A DNA stretch of 64,000 bases, taken from contig JADCRB010000158.1 in NCBI GenBank assembly GCA_021464245.1, forward strand, positions 62,001 through 126,000, written 5' to 3'. The notes under the pieces are model-generated. The model was not told the DNA's origin. It made no database searches and saw only the letters and a list, made by a program, of their open reading frames with translations. Origin of the DNA: Carallia brachiata (Eukaryota; Streptophyta; Magnoliopsida; Malpighiales; Rhizophoraceae). The position numbers and the translations under genes were made by a program. Within the stretch, counting starts at the first letter, position 1. Every line of letters begins with the position of its first letter. Shown here one piece after another: positions 36,440 through 48,169 of the stretch.

Positions 36440-37340
36440 CTAACAGAAAATGTTAAGAAAGGAGGCTCTAGTTTGGATGATGCGCCGATACAGGCACTCA
36501 ATTCCGCCTTCAAGATCTTGAATGCACAATTCCAGGCTGTTTAGCCTTTTTCGCACATACTCCACATGCATGCTATTGTTTACTTTGCTTGTCTGGCAAC
36601 CGATGAGGAATTTCAATGCTGCATCTGCCATTGCAAATTCGTTTGAAGTTGTTGTTTCTTCTCCCTCGCATCCTACCTTCTCGCGCTGCATTAGCTTGGA
36701 AACTAATGACCAGTGACTTGGTTTTGATTGTGACTTCCTTTCACAAATGAACGACGAGAAGGACTCGAACACGATTAAAGAGATGGATTCAACTTCTCTC
36801 AATGTACTGAATATCTCAGCAAACTCTGGATCTTCACTAATGGAAGAGAAGGTAGACTCGATGTTCACACCGTTCAAATTTTTCAAGGCCTTTTGAATTG
36901 TCTTTTTCACCATTTTCCTGGATGCATTATATTTCCTGATCTCGCCGTCCAGCCCCGATTGTCTTCTACGTATGACTGATCGAAGTCCATTTATGTCGTC
37001 TTTTGTACTGGACAAGGCATCCTTAATGGTATTGCAAATATCCAAAAGCCGGAGAGATCCATCTAGCAGCCCATCAACAAGTTTCTGATTCCGATTGCGC
37101 CCTTGAACTAAGGCCCTTTGTGTAAGAGGCAATAGTAGCAAGTTATCTACACAATCATGCAAATCCTGAAGGCGGCTAATTTTCTGGCCAATTGCTGAAG
37201 ATGAGGATACAGGTGGCTGGTGACTCTCTCAATCTGAACAAGTGCTCCTCACATTCTGCAACAACTGGGTGTGGCCTTGTGGGCAAACTGTTAGAGCGAG
37301 CATGGAAATGGGATCTTGGATTCATTGGAGAGGAAGCCAT
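36440..37340 (-). pseudogene. DUF241/BPS1-like gene 1, one frameshift near the N-terminus
   Basis: Plant-specific DUF241 family (PF03087), function largely unknown. ATG at 37338-37340, in the family opening MASSPMNPRSHFHARSNSLP followed by RPHPVV. After about 46 residues the frame is shifted by one base near 37207-37212 (ATCCTCATCTTC reads out of frame) and meets a stop. The remaining frame runs without break from there to the stop at 36440: IGQKISRLQDLHDCVDNLL, LDGSLRLLDICNTIKDAL, VIRRRQSGL, STLREVESISL and a coiled C-terminal part ending RASFLNIFC. If translated from the internal Met at 37162 it would give 240 aa without the N-terminal segment. Close to gene 3 (63713 onward). One base of sequence error would restore it, so pseudogene status is provisional. 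Confidence 0.82.
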
Positions 37341-37437
37341 TTGGTTCTTTTTCAGAGAAGGTTAAAGAGGATTGGACGATTAGACTTTACTTTGAGTTCA
37401 GGACTACTGGTTTGATTTGATTTCCTCCGTTGTGAGT

Positions 37438-37447
37438 CTATATATAG
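37438..37447 (-). promoter_or_regulatory. TATA box of DUF241 gene 1
   Basis: The palindrome CTATATATAG lies about 100 bp upstream of the ATG on the minus strand, a normal plant spacing. Confidence 0.55.
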
Positions 37448-38841
37448 CGGGGCGAGTGAGACATGAGGAATCTCGTGGTCTCCAGATATCAACGTGCGGT
37501 AACATGTTTCTGATTTGAATATGCATAACACCGTCAGCAATGTCTTTGCAATGTCTCTCGCCACCAGCTTACTGCAACTCATGACCTAATTATTTATGCT
37601 CTTCAGATCGCAAATTGTCTTGAATCCGGATGACATGTCTCCAAGTGCACGAATGGGGTCGACACCATTTTGTTCAAGGGCCTTCAGTTATTCTCGGATC
37701 TGTTAATTAAGCAAACGTTGGAAGTGCTTGAATGATTACTTCCGTACAACAGCCAGTAATTAGGCAAGATCTGCATTCAGTGCACTGCAAAATCTGACAC
37801 CACAGCAAAATAATGAGATTATTAAGAGATTAATTATAAGTAATTCGGCTGGATGATTCCATCTTCCCCGTAACAGAAAGACATCAATGTCTACTACTTC
37901 CCAAATATTCAAAAAAATGTCTGTTGGTATTTGAACCCCTCCTATTTGCAAATGAATCTGCACCACGGCATGCACCTCGTGGCACCTCTTTTACGTATCA
38001 TTGATGTCGAGATTATAAATTCTAAGTTCAGCTTACACCCATTTTATTTTCTTATATGGTCTAGGGGAAAAAGTGAAATGATCTATAGGGATAGGATACA
38101 TTTAGGGGTGACCACCGGATCAAATAGGATCAGAATCAAATTGAAATCAGACTATTTGTTAACTAAAACCGAGCTGAATGGTTCCGATTCCAAAACCAAA
38201 ACCAGCTAGGCGAAGTTTCAGTTCCAACTCTTTCTTTTGGTAACCGTAGAACCGACGGTTTAATCGATGGTTCATCCAATAATTTTTTCAAACAAGCGAA
38301 AGTGATTATAGTACATATTGCAAGTAAAATGAGATACATGATAAGTTAAAATTTTGAAAGTAATAGAATTACGTAAGTTTTAAATCCTCTTAATCTTAAA
38401 GAAAAGACGTATACAACTTAATTAATATTTAATTAAGTCTAAGTCTTTTTGTTATTTAAATTTTTACACCTTAATCTAATTCAAATTTAATTTTTACAAT
38501 GTTAAATCGTTTAAAAAAAATTAAAAATAGGTCAAATCAAAACTGAAGATTCAATTAAGGTTTAAAATGTTTCAAAACTAGAACTGATAATTTGAAACTG
38601 TAACTAAATCAAAATTGAACCATGATTAGGTCTAAATATATTGTGTTCTCATTTATCCATTTCAAGCATGGGACGTTGAACTTGGCATATGATTAAAAAA
38701 AAAAAGATTCCCATAAAATCTCCAAAAGTGGAGGCAATATGAAATATCCTTGAAGGAAACAAGACAGAAAAGAGAGGTGAAGAAGCATCGCAGAAAAAAT
38801 TTGCATCAGAAGTGTGTCAACTCATTGTGCTCAGAACAAAC

Positions 38842-39788
38842 AATGTTATTAAAATTGAATTAGATCAACCAATTTAATCGATTTAATTAAAAATTGATCT
38901 CTGGTCTAATTCAGTTTACACCTTGAAATTGATCAGTATAAAAGTCAATAAAAAATCGACGAATGAGACCGATTCAACAAAAAAACCAACAAGTCGGTGC
39001 CAGTTTATTCGGATCAGCTAGAATCCCAACGTGAAGTGACGAGTTAATAGACTGTCACGTGCCGCTGAAATGAGCAAGAAAATGCTGGAATAATTCTTGA
39101 TCTTCCCCTACCTTGAGCTCAAGCCGTTGAACATGACAGATGACCGTCTCAGACACCAGACCAAGTCCTCTTCTTGTGTCTATGCTTACGGTCAATCATT
39201 TTAATACTTCCACACACACGCCAATGTATGCACTTGTGTCTTCCCTTTTTTTTTCGAAATTATTTTAGTTTATTGATAATATTATAGTTTTAAATTATGA
39301 AATAATATTTTTTATTTTATATTAAATTATGAATAACGTATAATTAAATCTATTAGATATCATGTTAATATTTAAAAAACATATTATTGAGTCTTTATCA
39401 ATATATTATATTAATTAATTTTAACATATAATAAATTGCGTTAAAATTACTTTTTCTTTAATTACTTACTTATCTTTAATATTGTAATTAATTTTTTAAT
39501 TTTACCAAATGTTAAATTATAAATATAGTATAAAAATTTCTCAAATATAATATTATAATATCTATAACAATTATATTTTGAAGATTATGACACTTACTTA
39601 TCAATATTTTATACAGTATATATCTATATAATATATATTAATATATATATAATATATATTATATATATATCTATATATATTAATATATATATCAGTTTTA
39701 TCGGTTCAATCCAAAGTTATCAGAACCGGATCGGTCATTTAACTAAAAATATTAGTGAGTCAAGGTTCAACTGGTTGAACCGGTATTT

Positions 39789-39833
<45 letters not shown>

Positions 39834-40245
39834 TAATTAAAAAAATAATTATTATAAATAGTGATTAAATATTAATTTTTCTAATTTTAAGGATGAAATT
39901 GAAATTTTTAATCAAATTTAAGATTAAATTGAACTTTTTAATTAAATTTAGTGCTTAAATTATAATTTATAAATTTTTCAGTTTCATTGAACCGGTCCAC
40001 TCTGTTCGGTTTTCATCAATTTTTACTAATTTTGACCAGTCCAAGTCACCCCTCAAAATTTGCCTAAACCGGCCCAGACCTACGGTCAGTCACTGATTCA
40101 ACTGGTTCGACCAGTCAGTCTGGTCCAATTTTTAAAACAATGATTCAATCTCAATTAAACTGATTGAACCAATTGAATTTCGAACCTCTAAATTTTTTGA
40201 TTTTATAACCGGTTCAGTTTTTACAACCTTGATAACAAGGCAATG
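38842..40245. mobile_element. CCGGTTCAACC-family repeat cluster, probably nested copies
   Basis: Variants of GGTTCAACTGGTTGAACCGG occur at about 39765-39785, with more at 39985-40140. 39830-40140 aligns with the element at 2690-3050, and its end GGTCCAATTTTTAAAACAAT inversely matches the start of that element (GGTTTTAAAAATTG). A second shell may run from 38842 (ACAATGTTATTAAAATTGAA) to about 40240 (CAACCTTGATAACAAGG). Boundaries are uncertain. Confidence 0.5.
39793..39831. repeat. (AT)n microsatellite
   Basis: About 19 AT dinucleotides inside the repeat cluster; further short TATA-rich runs lie at 39610-39690. Confidence 0.95.
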
Positions 40246-40789
40246 CAAATTATATAAAATTAATTAATCTCATATCAAAGGAATGTTGGCAAATTGCAGC
40301 ACAAATGAAATAATAATTAAAGTTCTATTTCCCTACTAAAGAAAAGATTGTTGTGTTTTGCCACAAATTAAATGATGAAGCCCCCCTACTATACATATAG
40401 TTTCCAAATAGGCTTGACCGTGTAGAAGATGAGAGATCTGTATTGTTTGTGCAAGCATTTATCTTTTTCAAATTTCAATAAGAAGCAAAAGCACCAATTG
40501 AACCCAAGATTTTAGTTTTTAATTAGAATACTAAAATCGCTAACCATCTTGTAAAAACTGCAACAGGATCACCTACGTTCTGTTCTTGATTTCTTGCTAC
40601 AGAGGCTAATAATGATAATCATGGGGCACCAGGATGTGGCCTTTTTTTTTTTTTAAATGTACTTTTGTCTCTTGCTACGAAACGAGCGAGCGAGTTGATA
40701 TATGAACATCTTTAACCCATTCAAAAAAAAGAAAATCTTAAGAAGAGTATTTGAACATTTTCTAAAAAAAATTCGTAAGGAGTGTCTAG

Positions 40790-43700
40790 CTTATGCAATG
40801 GGGTGCGTCAGGCCAAGAATGCGACACATTTCCCTATAGCAGGTGGGGCCAACAAGGGGATAGAAACAAAGGTGGGTGCAGTGATGAAGGGCCAACTGGC
40901 CAAGGGAAAAAAGACTAGGCGTAAGAGTTAGGGGCAAGGTAGTAGGGATGGTTTAGGGTCTAGGATGAATGGACCTGTGCCGCATGGCTTGGCCCAAATG
41001 ACTGTTCAAGGGAATGTTAATGGGTCTAAGGTGATTTCCTCTATCATGCCATTTGGGCAGTCAGACTTTGGGACCCAAAATAACCCACCCTCTTATCCAT
41101 CGGGACCACGAGATGAAGGAGGGCCAATAAATGATGGAATTGAAGCTTGGTTGGGGTTTGAGGCACTATCTTGTGTCCCTGAGACCCCAATGACGATAGA
41201 TGGTTTTGTGGCACAACAAGCTAACTGTGTCATGGACCAGGCCTGTTGAGGCTTGGGTAACTCTTATTCAATTGCTTGGGCCTCCATGAATCTTCTGATG
41301 TGGAATTGCTTTGGTGTTGCTGACACTAACTTCCAACAGACCCTGCGATTGTTTTTGCAGACGTACAAGACCTCTATTCTTATGCTTGTAGAGTTGAGGC
41401 TGAGTGGTCTACAGGCTGACAGGGTAAGCAAGATTATTGGGTTCTCTGGAATGTTGCGAGAGGATTCAAGGGGCTTTAGTAGCGACATTTGGGTTTTTTT
41501 GGGAGAAGCCCGACTTACACATTGACTTGGTATCTCGCGATGATCAGTTTCTTCATTTGAAGATTGTACCAAACCACAAGCCGCACCGGTTTTTAACGGC
41601 AGTTTATACTAACCAGCACAACGACATGAGGAAGAGGATTTGGAGGGAGCTCTCAGCAATTGTTGGTGTGGTGAACGGCCTTTGGCTTTTAGCCGGAAAG
41701 TTTAATTCCATTAAGTCATCGGATAAGAAGAAAGGATGTAGGAAGCTTCGGGAGTACCGATGTGGATTGACTTTGTGGCACTCATTAATTTGGGATTTTG
41801 AAGGTAGTAATTCACATGGCTTGAGGTTTGTCTCCCTGAACTAGAGTACTATATGGGTTGCACATGAGACTCTGCAATCTCAATTGGAGGCTTCAATGGC
41901 CTGAAGCCTCGGTTTGCCACTTGCCCTGGGTAGCCTTTGACCATTGCCCTTTGCTAATTCAACTTCACAAACACACTACTCTAAACCCCACATGCAAGCC
42001 TTTTCATTTCCAAGGAGCTTGGCTCCTTCATCCTGACTTCCAGACAACGCAGAGGAAGTCTTGGCACCCAAGTGTGGGTATACCAAACGCCCTTTGTGAG
42101 CTCTCTTAAATTCTAAAAGACTAGAACCACTACATTTTTGAAAATATTTTCTTCTGGAAAAAAAGATAATTGGCCAAAATACAAGGCTGCCCAGCTTGCT
42201 ATGGAGAGGAACTTTAATTATGTACTCCTTTGGCTTGAACAAACACTACAAAAAGAGCTTGAGGTTATCTTAGCTCAAAAAGAACTATGATATCAGAAGA
42301 GTTGGGCAAGGCAGATAGCTAATGGGGACCGTAACACCTGTTACCGTTATTTCCACGCCACTATAGTAATTTTGCATAAAAGAAACAAGATAGAAGCTTT
42401 GCGGAATGAACGAGGGGAATAGTTATGGAATGAAACGACTTTGAAACAGCTTGTTGTTACCCACTTTCAGACGTTATATTCAAAGGAAGGCATTGCCCAA
42501 AATTTCTTCCCAGTGAGGAGTTGCTTTTAACAGTTGTTGCCCTAGGAACGTCAGCAATTAAGTCATCATTTTTCAAATGCAGACATGAGGGAGGCTCTAT
42601 TTGATATGGGGCCCTTTAAAGCTCCGAGTATTAACGGGTTTCTATCACCATTCTATCAACAATCATAGGACATCGTTATGAAGACTGTGTAGAGGTTTGT
42701 CCTTGAAGTTTTGAGGTCAAGATGTTTGCCATGGGAGGTCAATGAAGCTTTGTTAGTCTCAATTCCAAAGTCAAATTTGACTCGGATAATGAAATATAGA
42801 CCCATTAGCTTGTGTAACGTTTGCTACAAGCTGATCACTAAAGTTGTGGTGAATAGACTAAAGTTGTTCTTACCGAAATGGGTAGCTCCAACCCAAACAA
42901 GCTTCGTGTCGGGATGACATAGTAACAATGTGATTATCATGCAGGAAGCCTTATACTCTATGCGGGGTTTTAAGGGGCATAAGGGCTTTATGGTGTTCAA
43001 ACTTGACCTTGAAAAAGCCTACGACCGGATGCAATGGGAGTTCGTGGAAGATACTTTGAATGAATTGCAGTTGCCTTCGATTTGGACCAAGCGCATGAGG
43101 GACTGTCTCTGCATTGTGCGTACGCAGTTGCAGTGGAATAGGGAGATGACGGACCCTTTTGGTGTGTCATGTGGCTTACAGCAGGGTGATCCAATCTCAC
43201 CATACCTTTTCGTGTTGTGTAAAGAGAGATTGAGTCATTTGATCAACAGGACAGTAGCTGAGGAGAGATGGAGGCCTCTTTTTCTCTCTAAGAGTGGTCC
43301 TGGGATTTCCCACCTGTTTTTTACGAATGATTGTCTTATTCAGTGAAGTGATCATAGACCAAATTGAGGTAATCAAAGGGCATTTAGAATGTTTTTATGC
43401 ATTCTCAGGCCAGAGAGTTAATCTACAAAAGTCTCACCTTCTGGTGTTAGAATGTTCCGAGACAAGTTGCTAGACAACTTAGCCGAATTTCACAGGTGGC
43501 TTTGACTGAGGATCTCGGCAAGTATCTAGGCATGCCGACGATTAATGGGAAAGTCTCAAATTCTCTCTATAAGGAGCTGCTGGATCAGGTTCAAAGGAGG
43601 CTCTCAGGATAGAATGTATAACAACTTTTCTTTGAAGGGAGATTGACCCTAGTGAAGTCAGTATACTCAGCCTTACCCTCGTATGCCATGCATACATCAT

Positions 43701-44615
43701 TAATGCCAATCATAATCTATGAGCGTGGGTTTTTTATGGGGGAACGCAGAGACCCAAAAGAGAATCCATCTAGTTTAGTAAAAACAGGTCTATCAACCCA
43801 AAAGGCTTGGTGGTTTGGGTGCAAGGACACCCGGCTAGCCAATTAAACAATGATCTCTAAGCGTAATTGGAGATTCATGACCGAGCGTGACAACTTATGA
43901 GCCTGTGTTCTTAGATCCAAATATTATGCTAATGGTGACCCGAGTGTTACTCCCAAAAGAGTGGCCTCGTATGGATAGAGGTTTATGGTGGTGGTCCATT
44001 ATACTTTTTCTAAAAATTGCAAATGGGGGTTTAGATATGGCAGAATTGCCTAATTCTAGGTAGACATATAGCTAATAGATAGCCCTTTCCTTGATCATGT
44101 TACACAAATTGTCCTTAATGAGGAGTTGGGTAGGCGGGTTCGAGATTATTAGGTTTCAAGGGTTGGTTGGAATTGGGAACAACTAAGACAATGGCCCTCT
44201 CATGTTATTTTGGGGAAGTTAGTTGTTGTTATTTTATATGCCTCTGACAAGAGCTGTGATAGAATTTGTTAGGGAGGTTCCGTATCAGGTGAGTTCACCG
44301 TACAATCAGCATAAGGACGGTGTTAAAGACGGTGTTGCTGAGACTCATTAGTATGTCAATTTAGTCAAAGGATGTAGGGAGCTTGTGGCAAAGGATAGGG
44401 AGGCCATCCTCATCCACATGCATAAGGAAGCAAACAATGTGGCTGACTCACTGGCAAAATTGGCTTTCACTAAGCTGTTGGGCCTCCATGTGTTTTATGA
44501 GGCTCCGTTACGAGCCAAGCCTTTGTTGTACCATGATGAAATAGAGGTCAGCTAACCTTGTGTATCGGTGCTTAGTTAATGTATTTAGACTCTCAAGCCT
44601 CCATTTTGACAAAAA
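40790..44615 (+). mobile_element. Degenerate L1-type LINE
   Basis: Plus orientation. The remnant of ORF1 (about 40790-41250) is followed by ORF2, starting near 41289 with MNLLMWNCFGVA, the opening of L1 apurinic endonucleases. The RT part shows KYRPISLCNVCYKLI (about 42790), DLEKAYDRMQWEF (about 43000), LQQGDPISPYLF (about 43180) and FFTND, where active elements have FADD (about 43318). A zinc-binding part (about 43730-43850) and an RNase H end (EANNVADSLAKLAF, about 44430) follow, then A-rich DNA at about 44610. Several stops and frameshifts, and the damaged FADD box, make it inactive. The 5' boundary is approximate and no target duplication was found. Its tail lies exactly where homology with unit A starts. 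Confidence 0.9.
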
Positions 44616-44833
44616 AAACAAAAAACAAAAATAAGCCCAAGGGTTAAAAAAAACCATAAACAAAAATAAGCCTAGCCAAATCACAAAAAAAAAAAAAAGA
44701 AAAAACAAAAATGAAGCCTAGAACCGCTACTGGTTTACTTGGTAAAGGATCGAATTTTAGCCAAGTAAAAAGACAGAGAAAAAACTGTGCCTTGATCAAT
44801 TTGACGTAACTAGGACAAGGAAAGATGAAATAA

Positions 44834-45290
44834 ATGTACAATAAGATTATGTTGATCAAGCCCTGCACAAAATAGAGACAATGAATAATATTCGATTATT
44901 GGGCTTAATCTTTGTTGGTGATTTGCTTGGACTAACATTGAGTAGAGATTTGCTACCATAATGAACAATATATTATGCATCACATATTGGCAAGATATAG
45001 GAGAAAAAGAAAAAGAGAAACTTCTTCTCTCCTTTATTTTTTTCTTTTCCAAGTCTAATGTACAACAAGATTATGTTGATCAAGGCCTACACAAAGTAGA
45101 GAGAATGAATAATATTCGATTATTGGGCTTAATCTTTGTTGGCGATTTGCTTGGACGAACATTGAGTAAGGATTTGCTACCATAATGAACAATTTATTAT
45201 ACATTGCAAATTGGCAATATATAGGGGGAAAAAGAAAAAGAGAAATTTCTTCTCTCTTTTTTCCTTTTTTTTTTTTTTGTTTCCTTTTCA
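44834..45290. repeat. Tandem duplication, ~224 bp unit, in B only
   Basis: The unit starting ATGTACAATAAGATTATG at 44834 is repeated at 45058 (ATGTACAACAAGATTATG). Both halves contain ATTCGATTATTGGGCTTAAT and end in a T-rich tract. Unit A has a single copy (from about 23139). Confidence 0.88.
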
Positions 45291-46442
45291 AAGTCTAAAG
45301 CCAAGCCGAGACATAGAAACTACAGTCTAAATTTTTGTCCCCAGGGAGGGAATAAGAAACTTTATTTAGGGTTCAGTTACAGCTCCGCACAGTGCCCGAC
45401 ACAACGCAACCACACATCCTTGTCATTGGCCAAATTCTGTTTTCATTTTTTTTTTTTCACCCGCTGCTTGAGAGAAATGTGCGTCTGTGTGCTCCGTACG
45501 TGACCTCTAATTTTTCCACTTTAATTTTACATGCACGTCAAAACAATTTGCCAGAGTGTAGGTGGACTGTTGTTTTAATTTCAGGGGTACGATTGTCGGC
45601 TGTAATTAATCAAAGCAGAGGATATGTTCTTCAATATGCTCAAGAAGAAAGGTAGAAACCTGCTTGGCTAGTAGAGTGTTGAGATAGAGGATGTCCTGGC
45701 AGACTTCCACGTTAGCAGTCTTCCTATCTTACAGGTCTCGCTTTTAAGTTGTGGCTAAAGACTTTCGAATTTTTGATCAAATGACCATCCGCAATGAGCT
45801 GTTAATATATGTTGTCTACATGAGAGTATTTGTTACATTAACGAATTGGTCTCAAATATATACATACACATGAATTACCAATCAAATTACGTAGATGGAG
45901 AGGTCACCAGAGTCCATTAATTTGTGACTTCTTGCAAATACTTGTCGTTTCATAATATTCAATAGAAAACATACGCAATTATCAAATCAGAGGAAATTGA
46001 GGAGGAAAAAATAAAAAATGAAAATGAAAAAGAAAATTACAGGACAATGAACCAAAGGGCGTAGATCTTTTATTTTACTCATTTTATTTTTTGATTGGTA
46101 AAGGCAACTAACATTAACTAGAAATACACAAAGATACAAGGCTTGGAGAAACCAAGCCTAAACCCCAGCCCTTACAAACGGCCCAAAATAGAAAGTCACA
46201 CCCAACAAACAGAGAGCCCAGGAAACGAAGAAAGCAAACCCAACGGGCCCAAAGGCCCAACCGAGCAGTAAAGAAGCAGGGATCTCCACCACCAGCAGTC
46301 GTGGAACCCCTGCCCCGAGCGATCGCCGGCACGAGTTTTACTCATTTTATTCGTTCATATAACATTATTATATTTATATATTTAGGGCCTTATAACAAAA
46401 AGCTCATGCAACGTAGAATATATTTATATTAATAATTTAATC
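45291..46442. other. 3' flank of chitinase B
   Basis: No gene recognised. Matches 23346-24213 apart from an extra piece at about 45382-45530 and the retroposon at 46089-46335. Confidence 0.6.
46089..46335 (-). mobile_element. 247 bp 5'-truncated LINE or SINE insertion
   Basis: Flanked by a 16 bp perfect direct repeat TTTTACTCATTTTATT (46073-46088 and 46336-46351). Read on the minus strand it ends in TTTACCAATCAAAA, a typical plant LINE/SINE-type tail. The body is GC-rich, unlike its surroundings. Unit A has a single target copy near 24118-24130 and no insert. Long target duplication plus A tail indicate target-primed reverse transcription. Confidence 0.85.
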
Positions 46443-48095
46443 TTACATGCTGTCAACAAAGTCCAGGAGATCATGAGGTTGAAGGAGTCCATTCCCAAAT
46501 GGCCTTTGGTTGTAGCAGTCAAGATTATTGCCATAGCCCACCCCAAGCAAGTCACAGTACCTCTTGTAGAAGCCGATGCGATCCTCAACCTTGGCGTTCC
46601 GGCCCTTACCACATTCGAGCCCGCCATTGATGATGTTGGTGACAGCGCCGTAACCCGGTTTCCGGCCAGCAGCTGAATCGGCTCCCGATGGGGACCACCT
46701 TCCAGTGATGACATCGTGGCAGGAGGGCTTCGGAGATTGCTGAGTCATCCAGAACCATATTGCTGTCTTGAAGGAAATCACCGGGTCGGTGGCAACGAGA
46801 TCTGGATTATTTAGCAAATCCACTCTTATGGCTCTTCCGCACTGTCCATAGTTGTAGTTCCTATATATGCAAATATTATGAAATTAATATTTCAAATCAT
46901 ATAAACATCACTCGGGGCCGTTCTCCTTTTTTTCATTTTTTGGACAAATTTTATTTTATGATGGCATGCATCCATCCCCCCATATATATTTTCTCTCGGA
47001 GGTATACTTAGCAGCGCCTGGAGGAGTATTTTATTTTATTTTATTTTTTATAAAATTAAAATTTAGATCAAAATAGATGATATTTAAGAATCTAATTCAA
47101 GTGAGATGGCTTAGAAAATTAAAAGAAATCTTTTGTTCGGAAAAAAAAATTTTAATTCAATCAAAAATCAATATTTTATTGTCCCTAGTGGGTGGACTTC
47201 TCTCGGTAAGCTTATCCTTTTCCTAACCAAAGAGCAGCAACACGTTTATACGTGTCGGCTGTTAGTTTCTTAGTTTTTTAAAGTCACTTTCGGTATTTGT
47301 TTGACTATTTGCTGCAAATAAAGATCATTGTTGTTTGTAAATTAATTAAACACTCAATTGATAATGTGAAGGGTATGTTTTCCGTTAATAATAATAATGA
47401 TAATAATTACCAAGAGAGTTGGATAGGACCACGGCCGTAATACTGCTTGCCAGAAGCGCATGGATAGGTAGAACTGGGAGAACAGTAAGAAGAACCTGGG
47501 TTTTGTTCCTTCAAATAGCAGTATCCCCACGCATATGGACCATCAGGGGCTGTTGCCCACCCTCCTGCGTGTATCGATCAGCTTTGAGTTGATGAGTGCG
47601 GTTAATCACACGCACACACATATATTAACATAATTTATATATTATATAGTAGTAAATTAAGTACAAACCTGTGGTTTCGTGGGAAGTCTGGCCAAAGAAG
47701 GCAGCAATCTCTCTCTTACGCGTGGCAACATCGCCGGTGGTGCCAAAGCCCGGGAAGGCCTTGGCCGCCGAGATGAAAGCGTCATATGTGTAGAATCCCT
47801 TGGCAGGGCAAGCACCATCATTTCTGTGCTTAAGCATCTGGTCAAACGTTGATCTTGAGATGATACTGCCCAAGTCTGCACCTCCCCCGCTGCCTCCTCC
47901 ACCGCATTGGCTTTGGCAGCCAGCGCCACAGTATGCATCCGTGTTGCCACACCAACCATATTGGCTACAGCATAGGCCTCCTGGGCAAAGGGCACCCCCA
48001 GCTTGATTTCCACATTGCTCACCTGATGAGCTTCCTACTAAAAGCGACAACAACAGCAGAGCCGAGACAGCCAAATTCGAAGCCCGCAGCCCCAT
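46443..48095 (-). CDS. Class I endochitinase B (hevein domain + GH19)
   Basis: Same enzyme class as copy A. Three exons on minus, GT-AG: 47669-48095, 47411-47564 and 46443-46860, 332 aa with exon lengths identical to A (427, 154 and 418 bp). Signal peptide about residues 1-25 (cleavage expected before EQCG). Hevein domain [18 protein letters not shown] to CQSQC has eight Cys and all aromatic positions (YGW, DAYCG). After a Gly-rich hinge comes GH19: SHETTGGW with the catalytic Glu, [37 protein letters not shown] and [12 protein letters not shown]. The tail ends DFVDSM, like vacuolar sorting propeptides. It keeps the residues usual for class I enzymes and is clearly more basic than A, so it is the better candidate for the ancestral function. 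Intron 1 is 104 bp, intron 2 is 550 bp. Confidence 0.94.
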
Positions 48096-48156
48096 TTTTT
48101 TAATTTTTCTTTGTTGGAGTACTTAGTTGTATAAACTTAACTAAGCATTAAATTGG

Positions 48157-48164
48157 TATATATA
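48157..48164 (-). promoter_or_regulatory. TATA box of chitinase B
   Basis: TATATATA about 62 bp before the ATG, conserved with chitinase A. Confidence 0.65.
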
Positions 48165-48169
48165 GAGAC

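Larger units (their letters stand above)
22943..37900. repeat. Segmental duplication, unit A
   Basis: Three parts match unit B in the same order and orientation. 22943-27845 matches 44615-50550 (chitinase and flanks). 33597-34735 matches 50560-50650 plus 54058-54790. 34735-37210 or more matches 61704-64000 (DUF241 genes 1 and 3). Unit A carries the Copia insertion and lacks the DUF241-2 segment. The right edge cannot be fixed because unit B runs off the window. Confidence 0.85.
37448..40785. other. Spacer with dispersed repeats between DUF241-1 and the LINE
   Basis: No gene recognised. It contains a possible hAT-type element at about 38103-38636 (starts TAGGGGTGACC, ends GGTCTA, ends only loosely inverted, no clean 8 bp duplication), the CCGGTTCAACC-type repeats from about 38842, and an AT microsatellite. 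Confidence 0.45.

Noticed and set aside
38103..38636. hAT element with TAGGGGTG end
   Set aside because: The right end is only loosely inverted and no 8 bp duplication is visible, so it is mentioned only within the spacer entry.
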